64,000 bases of DNA from Epiperipatus broadwayi (GCA_028023455.1 JAQFVV010012489.1:962381-1026380); one strand, 5' to 3'; shown: positions 45,701 through 57,039, counted from the first letter of the stretch. Made by a program: numbers and translations. The notes: generated by a model from the letters alone, not told the origin.

Positions 45701-46540
45701 ATAATGAATAAAATAGAACTGAAGATATGTTATCGTTTATGTAAGAATAGTTTATTTGCTTGAATGTATAGAATTGTGTAACTTTAAAATTGAAAGTCCA
45801 AAATATCATAAAGAGAGAAAGAATCATATAATACATTGTAAAATTAATTCAGAAATGAATATAAGATTTTGAAAAGAAATCTAAACCAAGTATTTTAAAA
45901 GTGATAATAAAATTTGAATGAATTTTTTTTAAATATTAATGTTGGAGGGAATGAGTATTGCATATTTATCAAGAGAAAATTCAATAAGGTATAATAAACA
46001 TATACTTGTGCATGGTATATTAATAGTTATAATTATATCATCCAAAGTAAGGCTTGAATGAGAATATTAGGATTAATAAACATCGGATAATGAATAATAA
46101 AAACCTAATACCGAATGTAGAATAGTGTTTTGACTTTGTAAGATTCCATACAACCAATATGAAACTAAATTTTGTTATTTTGTAGAATTTTATTACGAAT
46201 GTAAATTTTTGTAAAAAAAAAATGTAATTTTAATAATATTAGGGATGAAAAGTGTTTGTGATAATCATATAAGAAATGCATTTTGTAATAAGCTAACCAT
46301 AATAATAAATCAAGTAATAATACTGTATTTTCTTAAGTGTTAAAAAAATAAGATTTAACTAGGAAAAGTAAATAATATTTTGATTTCATTTTATAAACTA
46401 ATAAACTAAGTTGAGATATGAAAGTAAGGGATATCCAATGTATATAGTGTAAAAAATATTGTTAATTTATTTATGTTGTTAATAAACTTTGTTTTAAATT
46501 TGTTTTAAAGTTTTTGTGTCCGAGTTGTTATTTCTCCACA
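42722..46540 (+). mobile_element. Left LTR of Ty3/gypsy element (~3.8 kb)
   Basis: Begins TGTGCCC, after (TA)n, and ends TTTCTCCACA, giving TG...CA termini. An AATAAA polyadenylation signal lies at 46481-46486, ~55 bp before the end, and TGGATGCATG follows as a plausible primer-binding site. Positions 42722-46036 match the right LTR (53726-57038) with roughly one difference per 100 bases by eye. The last ~504 bp have no counterpart in the right copy. At ~3.8 kb it is far longer than the usual few hundred bp to 1.5 kb. The short frames inside are not conserved between the two LTRs, except one antisense frame noted separately. Confidence 0.8.
43443..43534 (+). promoter_or_regulatory. Candidate LTR promoter elements (CRE and CCAAT)
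   Basis: TGACGTCA (43443-43450), a consensus CRE/ATF palindrome, and CCAAT (43530-43534) lie ahead of the only G/C-richer stretch of the LTR (about 43535-43640). Both are repeated in the right LTR (CRE at 54448-54455). Transcription start is not determinable by eye. Confidence 0.4.
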
Positions 46541-46556
46541 TGGATGCATGAAATCA
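46541..46556 (+). promoter_or_regulatory. Putative primer-binding site
   Basis: TGGATGCATGAAATC directly follows the LTR end; TGG pairs with the CCA end of a tRNA primer. I could not match the rest to a specific tRNA from memory. Confidence 0.5.
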
Positions 46557-48059
46557 CGATACATTTATAATTGAAACAGACATATAAATTTTGCACAAAA
46601 GGTAAACATAAAAGTGTTATAAGAATTTTGAGAATTTATTGGTATGTTAAAATTAAAAGATCATAATTTTATATTATTTATTGGTCATAAGTCGGTTGCC
46701 ACAATATTACATTAAATTATATGCTAATGTTGCCACACGTATTCTGTTGTCAGATTATTAAAATACTACCACGTACGTATTTATTTATTTCATTTAGGAA
46801 GAAATAAGATTATATTATATTATTATTGTTATTATTATTTTTATTATTATTAGTTGCTGTGTAGTAGATTATGACATAAAATTCCCTTTTCATATTTTAC
46901 TACCGTAATTTTAAATCAGTTAGAATACAATTTATGAACCTGAGATTTTATTTTATTTTACTTCATTTTATTTAATTGAGCTAGATTCTTGTTATAAAGA
47001 AGATTAAGATATGATTATTATTTTAATCGTAGTGAATAGAGCTCAGAAAGTCGTAAGAATACTATGAGTTAGTTATTTGGTATAGTAAAAAGGGGGGATA
47101 GTGTTCTTATGCCATTGAGGTAGTATCGTGTGGATAATGGCTCAATGTAGTCTATCTCGTTCCCGGTATTGTCACTCCATGTCTCATGAAAATAGTAAAT
47201 ATTTGTTAATTCATTTTAAAATTGAACCGTATTTGTATTTTAAAATTAGAGCTAGTAATCATTTTAATTAATGCTGAATATTTCATTTATTTATTTGTTA
47301 ACTGAGCTAGAACCCGTAATATTCGTAATAAACAGTATATTTTGGGGTGAGGATGCGTGGGGGGAGGTTAGATTGTGATCGCCCAACGTGTTGCACGATG
47401 TGTAGTTGGAACTACAATCGATAGGTTGGATTCAACTAACAGAAGGTTAAATTTTGCTCTTCCAATGAGACTGCACGATGTGTAGTGGAGTTACATATAG
47501 TTTAGTATTTGAATTTGTTCATGTAAATCGGGAGATTGTCAATAGACATATTTTACAGAAGTAGATAATTTCATATTTGATTATAGAAATAATTATTAGG
47601 ATTTAGTTATTAAAGTAAACTAAGTATTTGTTATTAAAATAATTTCAATTTTATGTGGTAGATAATCTGATTGTTTAAAAAATCGTACTATACTATTGTG
47701 GGTCAATTGACAAACAAAATTTAAAATATGCATATGTGGCTAACGATTATTGGTATTTAATATGACCATGTCAATTATTGAAGTATTATTGAAAAATATA
47801 TTTGAAAGTGTTTTAATTTGTGCAAAATATTTGTGAATCATGCATGTGGGAAGTGATGTTGTGACACATATAATTTTAATTGTTATTGTTATTATAATTA
47901 GTTAGATAGTATAAGGTGTATAGAAGGTATTGTCTATAGTTATTGTGGGTGATGGTTGGATGAGATAAAAGAACTGGTAAGAAATTATTTTATGAGAAGT
48001 TAATAGTAACATATTATTGGGATATTAAATTTTGAGGAAAAAGTATTATAAAGAAAAAA
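46557..48059 (+). other. Gypsy 5' untranslated leader (~1.5 kb)
   Basis: No substantial frame. It contains two copies of a TGCACGATGTGTAGT word about 79 bp apart (near 47392 and 47471) within its least AT-rich part (47345-47490), a possible packaging or regulatory structure by position only. Confidence 0.5.
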
Positions 48060-50234
48060 ATGGATAATCAAGATAACAGTTCAGTAGAGGAAATATCTGA
48101 ATTCATTGTGGATAGTAGTTGTGAGGAGGAAAGGGAAGCGGAAGAGACAATTAATATAGAAACAATTACAGATATTGTACAAATTACAGATGATGAAATA
48201 AAAGGAGAAGAAAAGATTAGGGAATTAAAAATAGAGGAAGAAGAAGTAGTCACACATAAAAGAGATGTAGATAGCTTCTCATTGTCTCAAATAGCACTGA
48301 TGATGAAAGAGATTAATGAGAATATAAGTAGAAATAGAGAAGAGAGTAATATAAAATTTGAATATCTCAATGAAAATAATAGAAAAAATAGAGAAGAGAT
48401 TCAAGAAGATAACAGAAAAAATAGAGAAGAGATTCAAGAGATTAATGAGAATATAAGTAGAAATAGAGAAGAGAGTAATATAAAATTTGAATATCTCAAT
48501 GAAATTATGAGTAAAAATAGTAATGAAATCAAAGCGTGTATAGATAGTATGAATAAAAAACTCAATGATACTTGTAAGACTATGGAAGACTTTAAGGAGG
48601 AAGCACATAATAAATTTAATGGCTTGGAATCAAGATTGGACAATAGTGAAAAAGTTATTAGTTCTTTAAGGGAGGAAATAGAACAAATAGATTGTAATAA
48701 TCAGGAATTGCTCAAGACTAAGTTTACAGAATTTTCTGAAATTGCTATAAAAGGTATAAACAAGCAAATAGAGGATTCTATCAGTCAATGTCAGACCAAT
48801 AATAGCAAGTTAAAACAGGAGTTTGATAATAATAAATTAGATATTAATAATGAAATATGTGAGATAAAGGAAGAGATAATGCAGAGTAGAATAAGGATGA
48901 AAGATGAAATGGAGAGAGAGTTAGTGGATAAGTTTAATGATTTAGTAGTGCAAAATAGGAGAGATATAAAAGAAGAAATAGAAGAAGGTTTGATGGGAAA
49001 ATTAAAGGATTTTAATATTGGGAAGGAGGATGATCAGAAGTACAGGTCCAAAATAGGTGAGAATATAAAGCGCTTACAAAAGGACGTAAAAGAACAAGTA
49101 ATGCAGGTAGAGAGAAATAGTAATGAGTATAAGGAAGCTATAGATCAAAACTTAGATAGGTTTAGACAGGAACAAAAGATATACATAGATCAAGTGATTG
49201 GACAGGTAAATTTGGAAGGAAAATTACAACAGGTATACGAACAAATAGAAGAGATAAAATCCATTAGCAATCAAACGTTAGAATTAGGTAAAGAAAAAGC
49301 ATCGCATAGTAAATGTGAAGAATATAAAAGTCCATTCCCAATAGATAAAATAGAGTATGTAAGAAAGGAGGAAGGTAATCAAATAGAATCTGATAATAAT
49401 AAAGAAATAGACAGCCGAATAATTAAAGGAAATACTAGTTGTGAGGGAGGAACAAATAACTCGATGGCATTACGCTTTATGAGGGTCAAACCATTTAGAG
49501 GTGACCATGCCGAAAATCCATATGAATTTCTAAATAGTTTAGATGAGCTATTCTCAATATGTGTTTTAACTGAAAAGGAAAAGTTGGCCATCTGTAGTAA
49601 TCACTTAGGAGGTACTGCCAAAGACTGGTGGCAGTCACTTTTTGAAAGGCCAAATACCTATGGTGACTTTAGATGTTTAATAACAGGTAGTTTCTGGAAT
49701 GCTGACAAGCAAGATAGCATTAGGTTCCAGATAACTCAGGAAAAATATCAATCGAATAAAGGTAGCTATACTAGTTTCTTTAGAAGTCAGGCTATTCGAT
49801 TAAAAACACTAACGGCATGTCCATTGTCTGAAGGACAGATAGTAAGAATAATACGACACAATTTGCCCAGAAATGTGGAGCAACTATTAATTGCAGCGGA
49901 CCGTTATTCGATAGAAGAGGTGTCAGAAGTATTAGATGCACTAGAAAACACTGAAACATCTTTAGATAATAGATTCAAAACAAATAGAGAAAGAAATAAC
50001 TATCCATTATCTAATATCAATGTTGACTATAATAGTCAAAGGCATCAAATAGGCTTTAAAAGAAGATATAGTTCTAGTGATAGAAATAGGGTATATCCAT
50101 ATGCTAAGAAAGCGGTTAGATTTGACAAATCTAGAAGTAGGGTAGAGTTGCAAAATAATCAACCCTCTACTAGTGGTATTACTACTATTTTAAAGAAACC
50201 CAATATAAAAACAAGTGAGAAAAAGTTAAACTGA
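48060..50234 (+). CDS. gag: Gypsy Gag with long N-terminal coiled coil (724 aa)
   Basis: Structural protein of the retrotransposon particle. Residues 1-60 are acidic. About 65-430 form an extended Glu/Lys/Asn-rich coiled coil with heptad-like spacing, including a 43-residue direct duplication (129-bp period, 48309 and 48438; EINENISRNREESNIKFEYL appears twice). About 469-635 form a retrotransposon Gag capsid-like domain (MRVKPFRGDH, PYEFLNSLDELF, LGGTAKDWWQSL, FRSQAIRLKTL, IRHNLPR). The last ~90 residues are basic (RRYSSSDRNR, KKAVRFDKSRSR) and probably bind nucleic acid in place of a zinc knuckle; no CCHC motif is visible. The start is the first ATG, preceded by an A-rich leader. The ORF is intact and is followed by pol in the -1 frame. 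Confidence 0.9.
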   Translation: MDNQDNSSVEEISEFIVDSSCEEEREAEETINIETITDIVQITDDEIKGEEKIRELKIEEEEVVTHKRDVDSFSLSQIALMMKEINENISRNREESNIKFEYLNENNRKNREEIQEDNRKNREEIQEINENISRNREESNIKFEYLNEIMSKNSNEIKACIDSMNKKLNDTCKTMEDFKEEAHNKFNGLESRLDNSEKVISSLREEIEQIDCNNQELLKTKFTEFSEIAIKGINKQIEDSISQCQTNNSKLKQEFDNNKLDINNEICEIKEEIMQSRIRMKDEMERELVDKFNDLVVQNRRDIKEEIEEGLMGKLKDFNIGKEDDQKYRSKIGENIKRLQKDVKEQVMQVERNSNEYKEAIDQNLDRFRQEQKIYIDQVIGQVNLEGKLQQVYEQIEEIKSISNQTLELGKEKASHSKCEEYKSPFPIDKIEYVRKEEGNQIESDNNKEIDSRIIKGNTSCEGGTNNSMALRFMRVKPFRGDHAENPYEFLNSLDELFSICVLTEKEKLAICSNHLGGTAKDWWQSLFERPNTYGDFRCLITGSFWNADKQDSIRFQITQEKYQSNKGSYTSFFRSQAIRLKTLTACPLSEGQIVRIIRHNLPRNVEQLLIAADRYSIEEVSEVLDALENTETSLDNRFKTNRERNNYPLSNINVDYNSQRHQIGFKRRYSSSDRNRVYPYAKKAVRFDKSRSRVELQNNQPSTSGITTILKKPNIKTSEKKLN
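50216..50234 (+). promoter_or_regulatory. Gag-Pol junction, candidate -1 frameshift site
   Basis: The pol frame opens after its last upstream stop (TGA 50216-50218) and overlaps gag by 16 nt. In the overlap gag reads GAG AAA AAG TTA AAC TGA. AAAAAG and GTTAAAC are both near-slippery heptamers placed right before the gag stop. No clear pseudoknot was assessed. Confidence 0.45.
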
Positions 50235-50242
50235 AGAGGTCT

Positions 50243-53200
50243 TTGTGGATTAGTTCCTCTTTGCAAGGACCAGGTGCTAACGAAATGGGGAACGATCAGA
50301 TGTGGATGCTGAATACTTTGGATTTAGACATTGATTTCTTAGAACCCTTTACAATAGGTGAACCACCTATTACGTATCAATGTCCGGTTGTAATTTTAAA
50401 CATTAAAAATATAAAAGTTGAAGCATTGATTGACTCTGGAAGCCAAGCTTCCATATTATCAGAGTCAACTTATAAAAATCTGGTATGCATAAAAGGTGAT
50501 ATACCTTCACTGCCAGTAAAACCAATACATGTAACTCTAGCAAATGGAAAGAGAACTAAGTTAACAAATAAACAAGTTTGGATTACCTTCAAAATTAATA
50601 ATACAGAGTTTGGGCATGTTTTTCTTATTATGCCTGGATTGATACATGAAGCCATAATAGGTGTTGACTTCATGATTTTAAATGATTGTAAAATAGATTT
50701 TTCTAATAAAATTTTTACCTGTAAGAAGGAAAGGCTTAATTTTGAATATGGTGTGCATAACCTTTCCAATCAATTACTATGCATCCATAATACATTGATT
50801 GATGCTAGCATAAAAGCAAAAATTGAACATATATGCGCAGTCGATTCTAAATTAAATGAGAAATTATATCAATTAATGTATAGCTTTAAAAGCATTTTTT
50901 CTAAAATCCCTGGTATAATAGAGGGATATACCCATCGTATTAAGTTGAAGTGTAATGATCCTTTCCATCAAAAGATGTACCCGATCCCATATCAATATCA
51001 GGACGAGGTACAGAGTCAAATAGACATGATGCTAGAGTGGGATATAATCAAAAAGTGCCCTTCTCCTTACGTAAACCCATTGGTTATTGTAAAGAAGAAG
51101 GATGGCAATATTAGGGTATGTTTAGATGCTCGCATGTTGAATTCTATAACTGTACCAGAGCGTGACATTCCTCCACCTGTACATGAGCTCCTAACTAAGT
51201 TTCATAAGAGGTCAATTTTCTCTACATTTGATTTAACAGCTAGTTATTGGCAAATACCGTTACATGAGAATGATCAGCAATACACAGCATTTCGTTTTAA
51301 AGGCCAGTCGTATGTTTTCAGACGGATACCTTTTGGTCTCATTAATAGCGGTGCTGGCTTAATCAGATGTTTGGACATGATTTTTTCAAAGCAATTAAAA
51401 GAAAAGATTGTCATGTATGTGGACGATATCGTCATTGCTTCTGACAGTTTAGAAGAGCATCTCCAACATTTAGAAATGTTTTTTAGTGAATGCACTGCAA
51501 AAAATGTAAAAATTAATTTGGAGAAGTGTTCAATAGCAGCGAAAGAAATTACTTTTCTGGGACACTTAATAAGTGAGCATGGTATCCAGCCCCATCCAGA
51601 AAAGATAGCAGCTATTCAACGCTTCCCCACACCAAAAACGGTAAAGCAGCTGAAATCTTTTTTTGGGTTATGTAATTATTACAACCGCTTCTATAAAAAT
51701 TTTGCCGAGGACACCATACATTTATCTAAATTACTAAAAAAGATTGAGAGGTGGAGGTGGACCCCTGATCATGACCGTGAATTTAATTTGATTAAAGATA
51801 AATTTTTAAAACACGTAATTTTAAGTTATCCTGACTTCAATAAAATATTTTATGTGCAAACAGATAGTAGTTACTATGGTCTGGGTGTAGTGTTATTTCA
51901 ACTCGATGAGGATCAGGTACCTCATGTATTGTACTTCTTGAGCAGACATCTAAGAGGTGCTGAGTTGAACTACACTATTACTGAAAAGGAAACCCTAGCT
52001 GTTGTCTGGGCTTTTCAGAAATTAAGGCAATTTTTACTAGGTTCTACTGTGATTGTATTGACCGACCATAGAAGCTTAGAGTTTTTAAATAAAAGCTACC
52101 TCAGTAATGAGAGACTTATTAGGTGGAGCTTGTATCTCCAACAATTCAATTATAAAGTACTTTATATTGAAGGGAGACAGAATATCCCTGCTGATATTCT
52201 TAGCCGCCACCCTATCTGTTTAATGTCACAAAATCCTGTTAATCAAAACATTATTATCAGTAACATAGATTTGGTTAGGGATGAATCTATAGCTGATGAT
52301 TATAATAATCTCACTATGATTCAGAGTCAGGATATGAGATTAAATAGGATCATGACTATCTTAAATAATCATGATAATATAAATAGCAAAAATAAACGCG
52401 TTAAAATGATTTTTAATAAATATAAAATTTATCAAAATTTGCTTATGTACAATATAAATTATAATCAGGGAGAATCATGGAGGATAGTTGTCCCTAACTC
52501 CATGATTGATAAACTAATTATGTACGTTCATAGTAGCTATGGGCACTATGGAGCACCAAAAATTATGTATATATTAAAATCGATATTTTTTTGGAATAAA
52601 ATGTACAAACGCGTAATTAAAAAGATTAAAACGTGTAAAATATGTCTAAAATCTAAACACTGTAGTAAATCTTATGTGGGAATCATGCAACCCATTATTC
52701 CAGATCGTCCTAATGAATTATTAGCGATCGATTTTTATGGGCCTCTGCCACCATTCAATCGTCAAAAATTTATACTTGTTACGTATGATGTTTTTAGTAA
52801 ATTAGTCTCAGCCTACCCAGTACCTAAAACCAGCGCTCATTATGTAATTAAATGTATGCTTGAGTATCAATTTCCATTAGTTGGAAAGCCAGAAATAATT
52901 CTTACTGATCATGCAACTGCTTTTATATCTAGTAGATGGAATGAGTGGATTCGAACTCAACACCTCAGACATGTTATGAGCTCCATTAGAAATCCGCAGT
53001 CTAATCCTTGCGAACGTGTTATGCGGGAGCTCGGTAGATTATTCAGGGTTTATGTAGCTGATGATCATAAACAGTGGGTCCATAAACTCTCTGAGGTTGT
53101 CAAATATATAAATAGTACTTGCAATGAATCCACAGGCTTTACACCATTCCGTCTACACTATGGCAAACATGAAAATTTATTAATTCAAACACCTATACCT

Positions 53201-53515
53201 TTGATAAGAGAGCCAATAGATAGAAATCATGACTTAAATCAAGCCAAAGTAAAGCTACATATTATGGGTGCTAAGAGAGTAAAGCAATCCCATAATAGAC
53301 CACATCCGTTCAAAGTTGATGATCTAGTTCTTATTAGAACACCCCATGTTAGCAACCTACAAAGAAATCAGTTTAGAAAATTTCTAGAATTATATGAAGG
53401 TCCGTACAAGATTTTTAGAAAAGTGGGAGAGAATGCTTTTGTATTAACTACACCAGATGGTGAAAAAGGGACATACAACGCTAGAAGTTTAATCCCATAC
53501 CCATCAGAAGTGTAG
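50243..53515 (+). CDS. pol: Gypsy Pol: protease, RT, RNase H, integrase (about 1090 aa)
   Basis: Domains in order (numbering from the TTG at 50243). Aspartic protease: LIDSGSQAS, catalytic D64-S-G. Reverse transcriptase at about 240-440: VIVKKKDGNIRVCLD, FSTFDLTASYWQIPL, and YVDD at 392-395. RNase H at about 535-640: D541 in QTDSS, the Glu of TEKE, and LTDHRSLEFL. Integrase at about 735-1000: an HHCC zinc finger (HSSYGHYG ... CKICLKSK), then the acidic triad AIDFYGP, LTDHATAF and SNPCERVMREL, with 34 residues between the second Asp and the Glu. A C-terminal GPY/F-like module (LYEGPYKIF) ends the protein. PR-RT-RH-INT order defines Ty3/gypsy. The frame has no ATG near its start (first Met is residue 15), so expression by -1 frameshifting from gag is likely. 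All catalytic residues are present; no env follows. Confidence 0.95.
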   Translation: MWISSSLQGPGANEMGNDQMWMLNTLDLDIDFLEPFTIGEPPITYQCPVVILNIKNIKVEALIDSGSQASILSESTYKNLVCIKGDIPSLPVKPIHVTLANGKRTKLTNKQVWITFKINNTEFGHVFLIMPGLIHEAIIGVDFMILNDCKIDFSNKIFTCKKERLNFEYGVHNLSNQLLCIHNTLIDASIKAKIEHICAVDSKLNEKLYQLMYSFKSIFSKIPGIIEGYTHRIKLKCNDPFHQKMYPIPYQYQDEVQSQIDMMLEWDIIKKCPSPYVNPLVIVKKKDGNIRVCLDARMLNSITVPERDIPPPVHELLTKFHKRSIFSTFDLTASYWQIPLHENDQQYTAFRFKGQSYVFRRIPFGLINSGAGLIRCLDMIFSKQLKEKIVMYVDDIVIASDSLEEHLQHLEMFFSECTAKNVKINLEKCSIAAKEITFLGHLISEHGIQPHPEKIAAIQRFPTPKTVKQLKSFFGLCNYYNRFYKNFAEDTIHLSKLLKKIERWRWTPDHDREFNLIKDKFLKHVILSYPDFNKIFYVQTDSSYYGLGVVLFQLDEDQVPHVLYFLSRHLRGAELNYTITEKETLAVVWAFQKLRQFLLGSTVIVLTDHRSLEFLNKSYLSNERLIRWSLYLQQFNYKVLYIEGRQNIPADILSRHPICLMSQNPVNQNIIISNIDLVRDESIADDYNNLTMIQSQDMRLNRIMTILNNHDNINSKNKRVKMIFNKYKIYQNLLMYNINYNQGESWRIVVPNSMIDKLIMYVHSSYGHYGAPKIMYILKSIFFWNKMYKRVIKKIKTCKICLKSKHCSKSYVGIMQPIIPDRPNELLAIDFYGPLPPFNRQKFILVTYDVFSKLVSAYPVPKTSAHYVIKCMLEYQFPLVGKPEIILTDHATAFISSRWNEWIRTQHLRHVMSSIRNPQSNPCERVMRELGRLFRVYVADDHKQWVHKLSEVVKYINSTCNESTGFTPFRLHYGKHENLLIQTPIPLIREPIDRNHDLNQAKVKLHIMGAKRVKQSHNRPHPFKVDDLVLIRTPHVSNLQRNQFRKFLELYEGPYKIFRKVGENAFVLTTPDGEKGTYNARSLIPYPSEV

Positions 53516-53711
53516 AAAATTTTTTATAAGTATTAATAGTTCAAAGTCTGAGTTTAGTGTCCAGATATTGTATAAATTTGTATAGCAAACAGTGTATTCT
53601 GTTGTATTGAGTAGTATAAGATGGAATTTGGTTGTAGCAGATAATAAAATGAGGAGTATTAATGAATAAAGTAGGTATTAAACTAGATGTTTAATTTAAA
53701 ATTTTTTATTC
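53516..53711 (+). other. Gypsy 3' untranslated segment, no env
   Basis: Only ~200 bp separate pol from the polypurine tract; no third ORF, so the element is not an env-bearing errantivirus in this copy. Confidence 0.8.
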
Positions 53712-53722
53712 GAAGGGGGAAG
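53712..53722 (+). promoter_or_regulatory. Polypurine tract
   Basis: GAAGGGGGAAG immediately before the right LTR; primes plus-strand DNA synthesis in LTR elements. Confidence 0.85.
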
Positions 53723-53725
53723 TTA

Positions 53726-56700
53726 TGTGCCCTTATCTATAGGTCATAATAAGGTAGAATGGTCAATTGCTAAAAAATTTTAAATTTTAAAATACGTTTG
53801 TGTAATATATTGATAATTGTATGATCGATTAGATTTTATAGTACAATTTAAGGCTGAAAAATACCTGGTATGTAAAAGTGTAATGGATTATTTTAAAAAA
53901 AACAGTTAAATAAAGCTTAATTATATCCTTGCTTATGGTTGTAAAAGCTGGCCATATAAAATAATACAGCTATAAATAGTTAAAAGTATATTAACAATTC
54001 AATTGTAATGTTTTAAAACTAATAAATTAAATAAACGCTATATGTAATATTATAATTATAATTAATATTCAAATTTAATCTAATATATTTTAAGATAAAC
54101 TTTGGGATGGTGAGAATTATATTTAGTTCTACATTTTTAAATTATTTTCCAAAATTTTATAAAATATATCAGTTTTGGTAATTTAGACCGAGACGTAAAT
54201 TAAAAAAAAAAATCATCTGATAAAGTTAGTAATCATGTGACTGTATATTATATACCTTCACACACACGCTTGTTAGAATATAATAATAAAGTTTGTGAAT
54301 TATAAAACTAAATATAATTGCTATCTATCGTTAAAGTAAAAGTTAAAATATTAAATGTTATTTTAATAATTGTTTTAAAGTTTAAATGATTTTGGATAAA
54401 ACTATAATTGAGTTTAAAAATACTATTCTAAATAATATTTTAAAACATGACGTCATAAATTCTTTATTTTAAAAAGTTTAATCTATTATAAAACTAAAAA
54501 TGTGTAAATTTGTTCGCGCTAAAAAAGTCATTAACCAATCAACGGAGGTATTTTAGCAGACAAAAAATAGGAATTAGACGGAGCGGGAGAAGGAATGTGT
54601 AAGTAAAGGAAGGAGGAACATATTTTTTAGCTGTATAAGATCGTAAGCTAGAAAAGTGTTATAATTTAAAAAATTTTGTATTTATTTTAAAAGTTTTGTT
54701 TTAAAATATAATATTTTGAACTGCCTTTAAATGGAAGGCTAATTTAAAAGATTTCTTGCCAGGATTTTTATTCAAGTTTAGCCGAAACCTTGCAGTAAAA
54801 TGGAAATACTACAGAAAAAAGTACCTAAAAGTATTGATAAAGTAAAAATAATTGTAAAGTGCCTTGAATACAGTTTATTTGTGATCAACCAGAAAATCAT
54901 TAGAACTCAGATAAATATAATTTGGACATTATACAGAAAACTTAAAAGAAAAGTTATTTGCCATCAGGAAAAATTATGACGCACAATTTTAAAAGGCTAC
55001 TCCGAAGTTTTTTTTTATTCTTCTCTATGGAAAAATTAAGATGCGTATATCATAAAGAAAAAATTATGTAAAAGTTATAATGGAGAAAGAATGTTTATCT
55101 TTTTAAAGGAAACATTACTAAGTATATAGTACCAGAATTTTAAAAGAAGGAAAAAAGTTACAGAATAATAATATGAAAGAGCTATGGTGTTTTTTTTATG
55201 AAAAAGGAACAGAAAAACTTTCTCTAAGAAGAATTAAAAATATTATAAAGTGTTCATTAGAGAAATGATTAATAAAGATAAAGATTTGGAAACTATAAAT
55301 CTAATTTACTTAAAGAAATGAATCCATGGAAACAGAAAAGTTTTATTGAATATTTAAATCAAAGTACTGAGAAGATGCATCATAAAAATTGCGCGGGAGA
55401 AAATATTAGCAAGAAATATTAGAAGAGAATATTTAGAAGTTTTCTTTACGGGATTAACTAATATCATAATTAATAATTGTATTAAATATTATAAAAACCA
55501 AGGATTATCATTCATGAATATTTATTGAACGAAGTAATATTTGTTTTACCTTAAAATTGAACAAGCAGGGAGAGGAACATTAAGTGAATGGAAAAGAAAT
55601 GATAAACAATTTTTTTTTGGCTTTAGTATGAACGGTTTTTCAGGAAAATTTGATGAAGGAGTACAGTAAATATAGTTTGAATATTTTTTACTAATTTATT
55701 TTAAAATATAAAATGTTATGTGAGATTAGGAAAAACATAAAACATAAATTTATTAATATTAAAATTTAAATATAATAGCTTGATAAAATTATAGAAATAG
55801 TGTTTAAAATAAAGTGTATGGATGTGAATCTTATATCTACAAGGATCAAATGGATGGTGAAGCCTACGGAACGCGATCGAGGAGATAAAGGTCGTTTGGT
55901 AATTTTAATAGTTATTTATAATGCATAATGTATTTTTTTTAGATCATCTATTGACTTAAAAATGAAGTGTGAAAGTCTTAATTATATGTACACATTTTAT
56001 GCAACATTTTAACATATAATGAGATAGGAGTAATTCGGAATATGCATGCAACAATTTATTTAAAGTATATTAATAATATAATTTAACAGAACAATTGTGT
56101 GATTCTTTTGAACTTTCATGTGATAAAGTATTCAGATATTTTAAATAGTTTGTATATGATTAAATATACGGAGGAAAGTAGTAAAAAGATTTTCTTATAG
56201 AACAGCGGAATAGTTTTAAAATATCAATGAATTTTATTATTGTTAGTAATGCAGATATGTATTTGTCGATGTACAGTATAGAAAAATCTTGAGAAATAAG
56301 ATCGGATAGTGACTTGGAAGTACTAGTGGAGAGGAAACCAAGATGATGTGTTTTTTTTATAAGAAATAGGAAAATATAAGAGATTTGGATCATATTTAGT
56401 TTTGTGTGATTTAGTATAGTTAACAAAGTCCTATGACTGAACACATATGGTTTGGACAGTGTTTTGCATATCTTTAAACTTTTGATGTTAGAATAAAGCT
56501 GAAGAAATAGCTTTAGCATCGTTCCTATGATAGAGGTTGGTAGACAGGTAAAGGTCACTCCTCTATAGTGTCTTTTAATTCACTGTGCCATGATTGTCAA
56601 GGTATATGACAAGTAATATTCTAGTTGTATTTTGATCCTATGCATCTATCTTCGCTATCCTTATTTCGTGAATCTGCATCGGTCAGAAAGATATTTTCAA

Positions 56701-57038
56701 AGAAATAATGAATAAAATAGAACTGAAGATATGTTATCGTTTATGTAAGAATAGTTTATTTGCTTGAATGTATAGAATTGTGTAACTTTAAAATTGAAAG
56801 TCCAAAATATCATAAAGAGAGAAAGAATCATATAATACATTGTAAAATTAATTCAGAAATGAATAGAAGATTTTGAAAAGAAATCTAAACCAAGTATTTT
56901 AAAAATGATAATAAAATTTGAATGAATTTTTTTTTAATATTAATGTTGGAGGGAATGAGTATTGCATATTTATCAAGAGAAAATTCAATAAGGTATAACA
57001 AACATATACTTGTGCATGGTATATTAATAGTTATAATA
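53726..57038 (+). mobile_element. Right LTR of gypsy element, truncated at its 3' end
   Basis: Starts TGTGCCC after the polypurine tract and matches the left LTR to its position 46036 with few differences: single-base changes such as 53998 and 54562, and short A- or T-run length changes. It then ends at GTTATAAT and passes into (TA)n. The ~504-bp end with the polyadenylation signal and the CA terminus is missing. The low divergence between the LTRs indicates a recent insertion. Confidence 0.85.
56160..56558 (-). other. Antisense open frame inside the LTR (132 aa), uncertain
   Basis: The only LTR frame above 100 codons. The left-LTR equivalent (45155-45554) is split by one extra A near 45280 into 111- and 60-residue pieces. 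Sequence is Leu/Ser/Ile-rich with no recognisable domain. Coding status is unproven; chance is quite possible. Confidence 0.2.
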
Positions 57039-57039
57039 T

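Noticed and set aside
53516-53711. Envelope gene after pol
   Set aside because: Only ~200 bp without an open frame before the polypurine tract.
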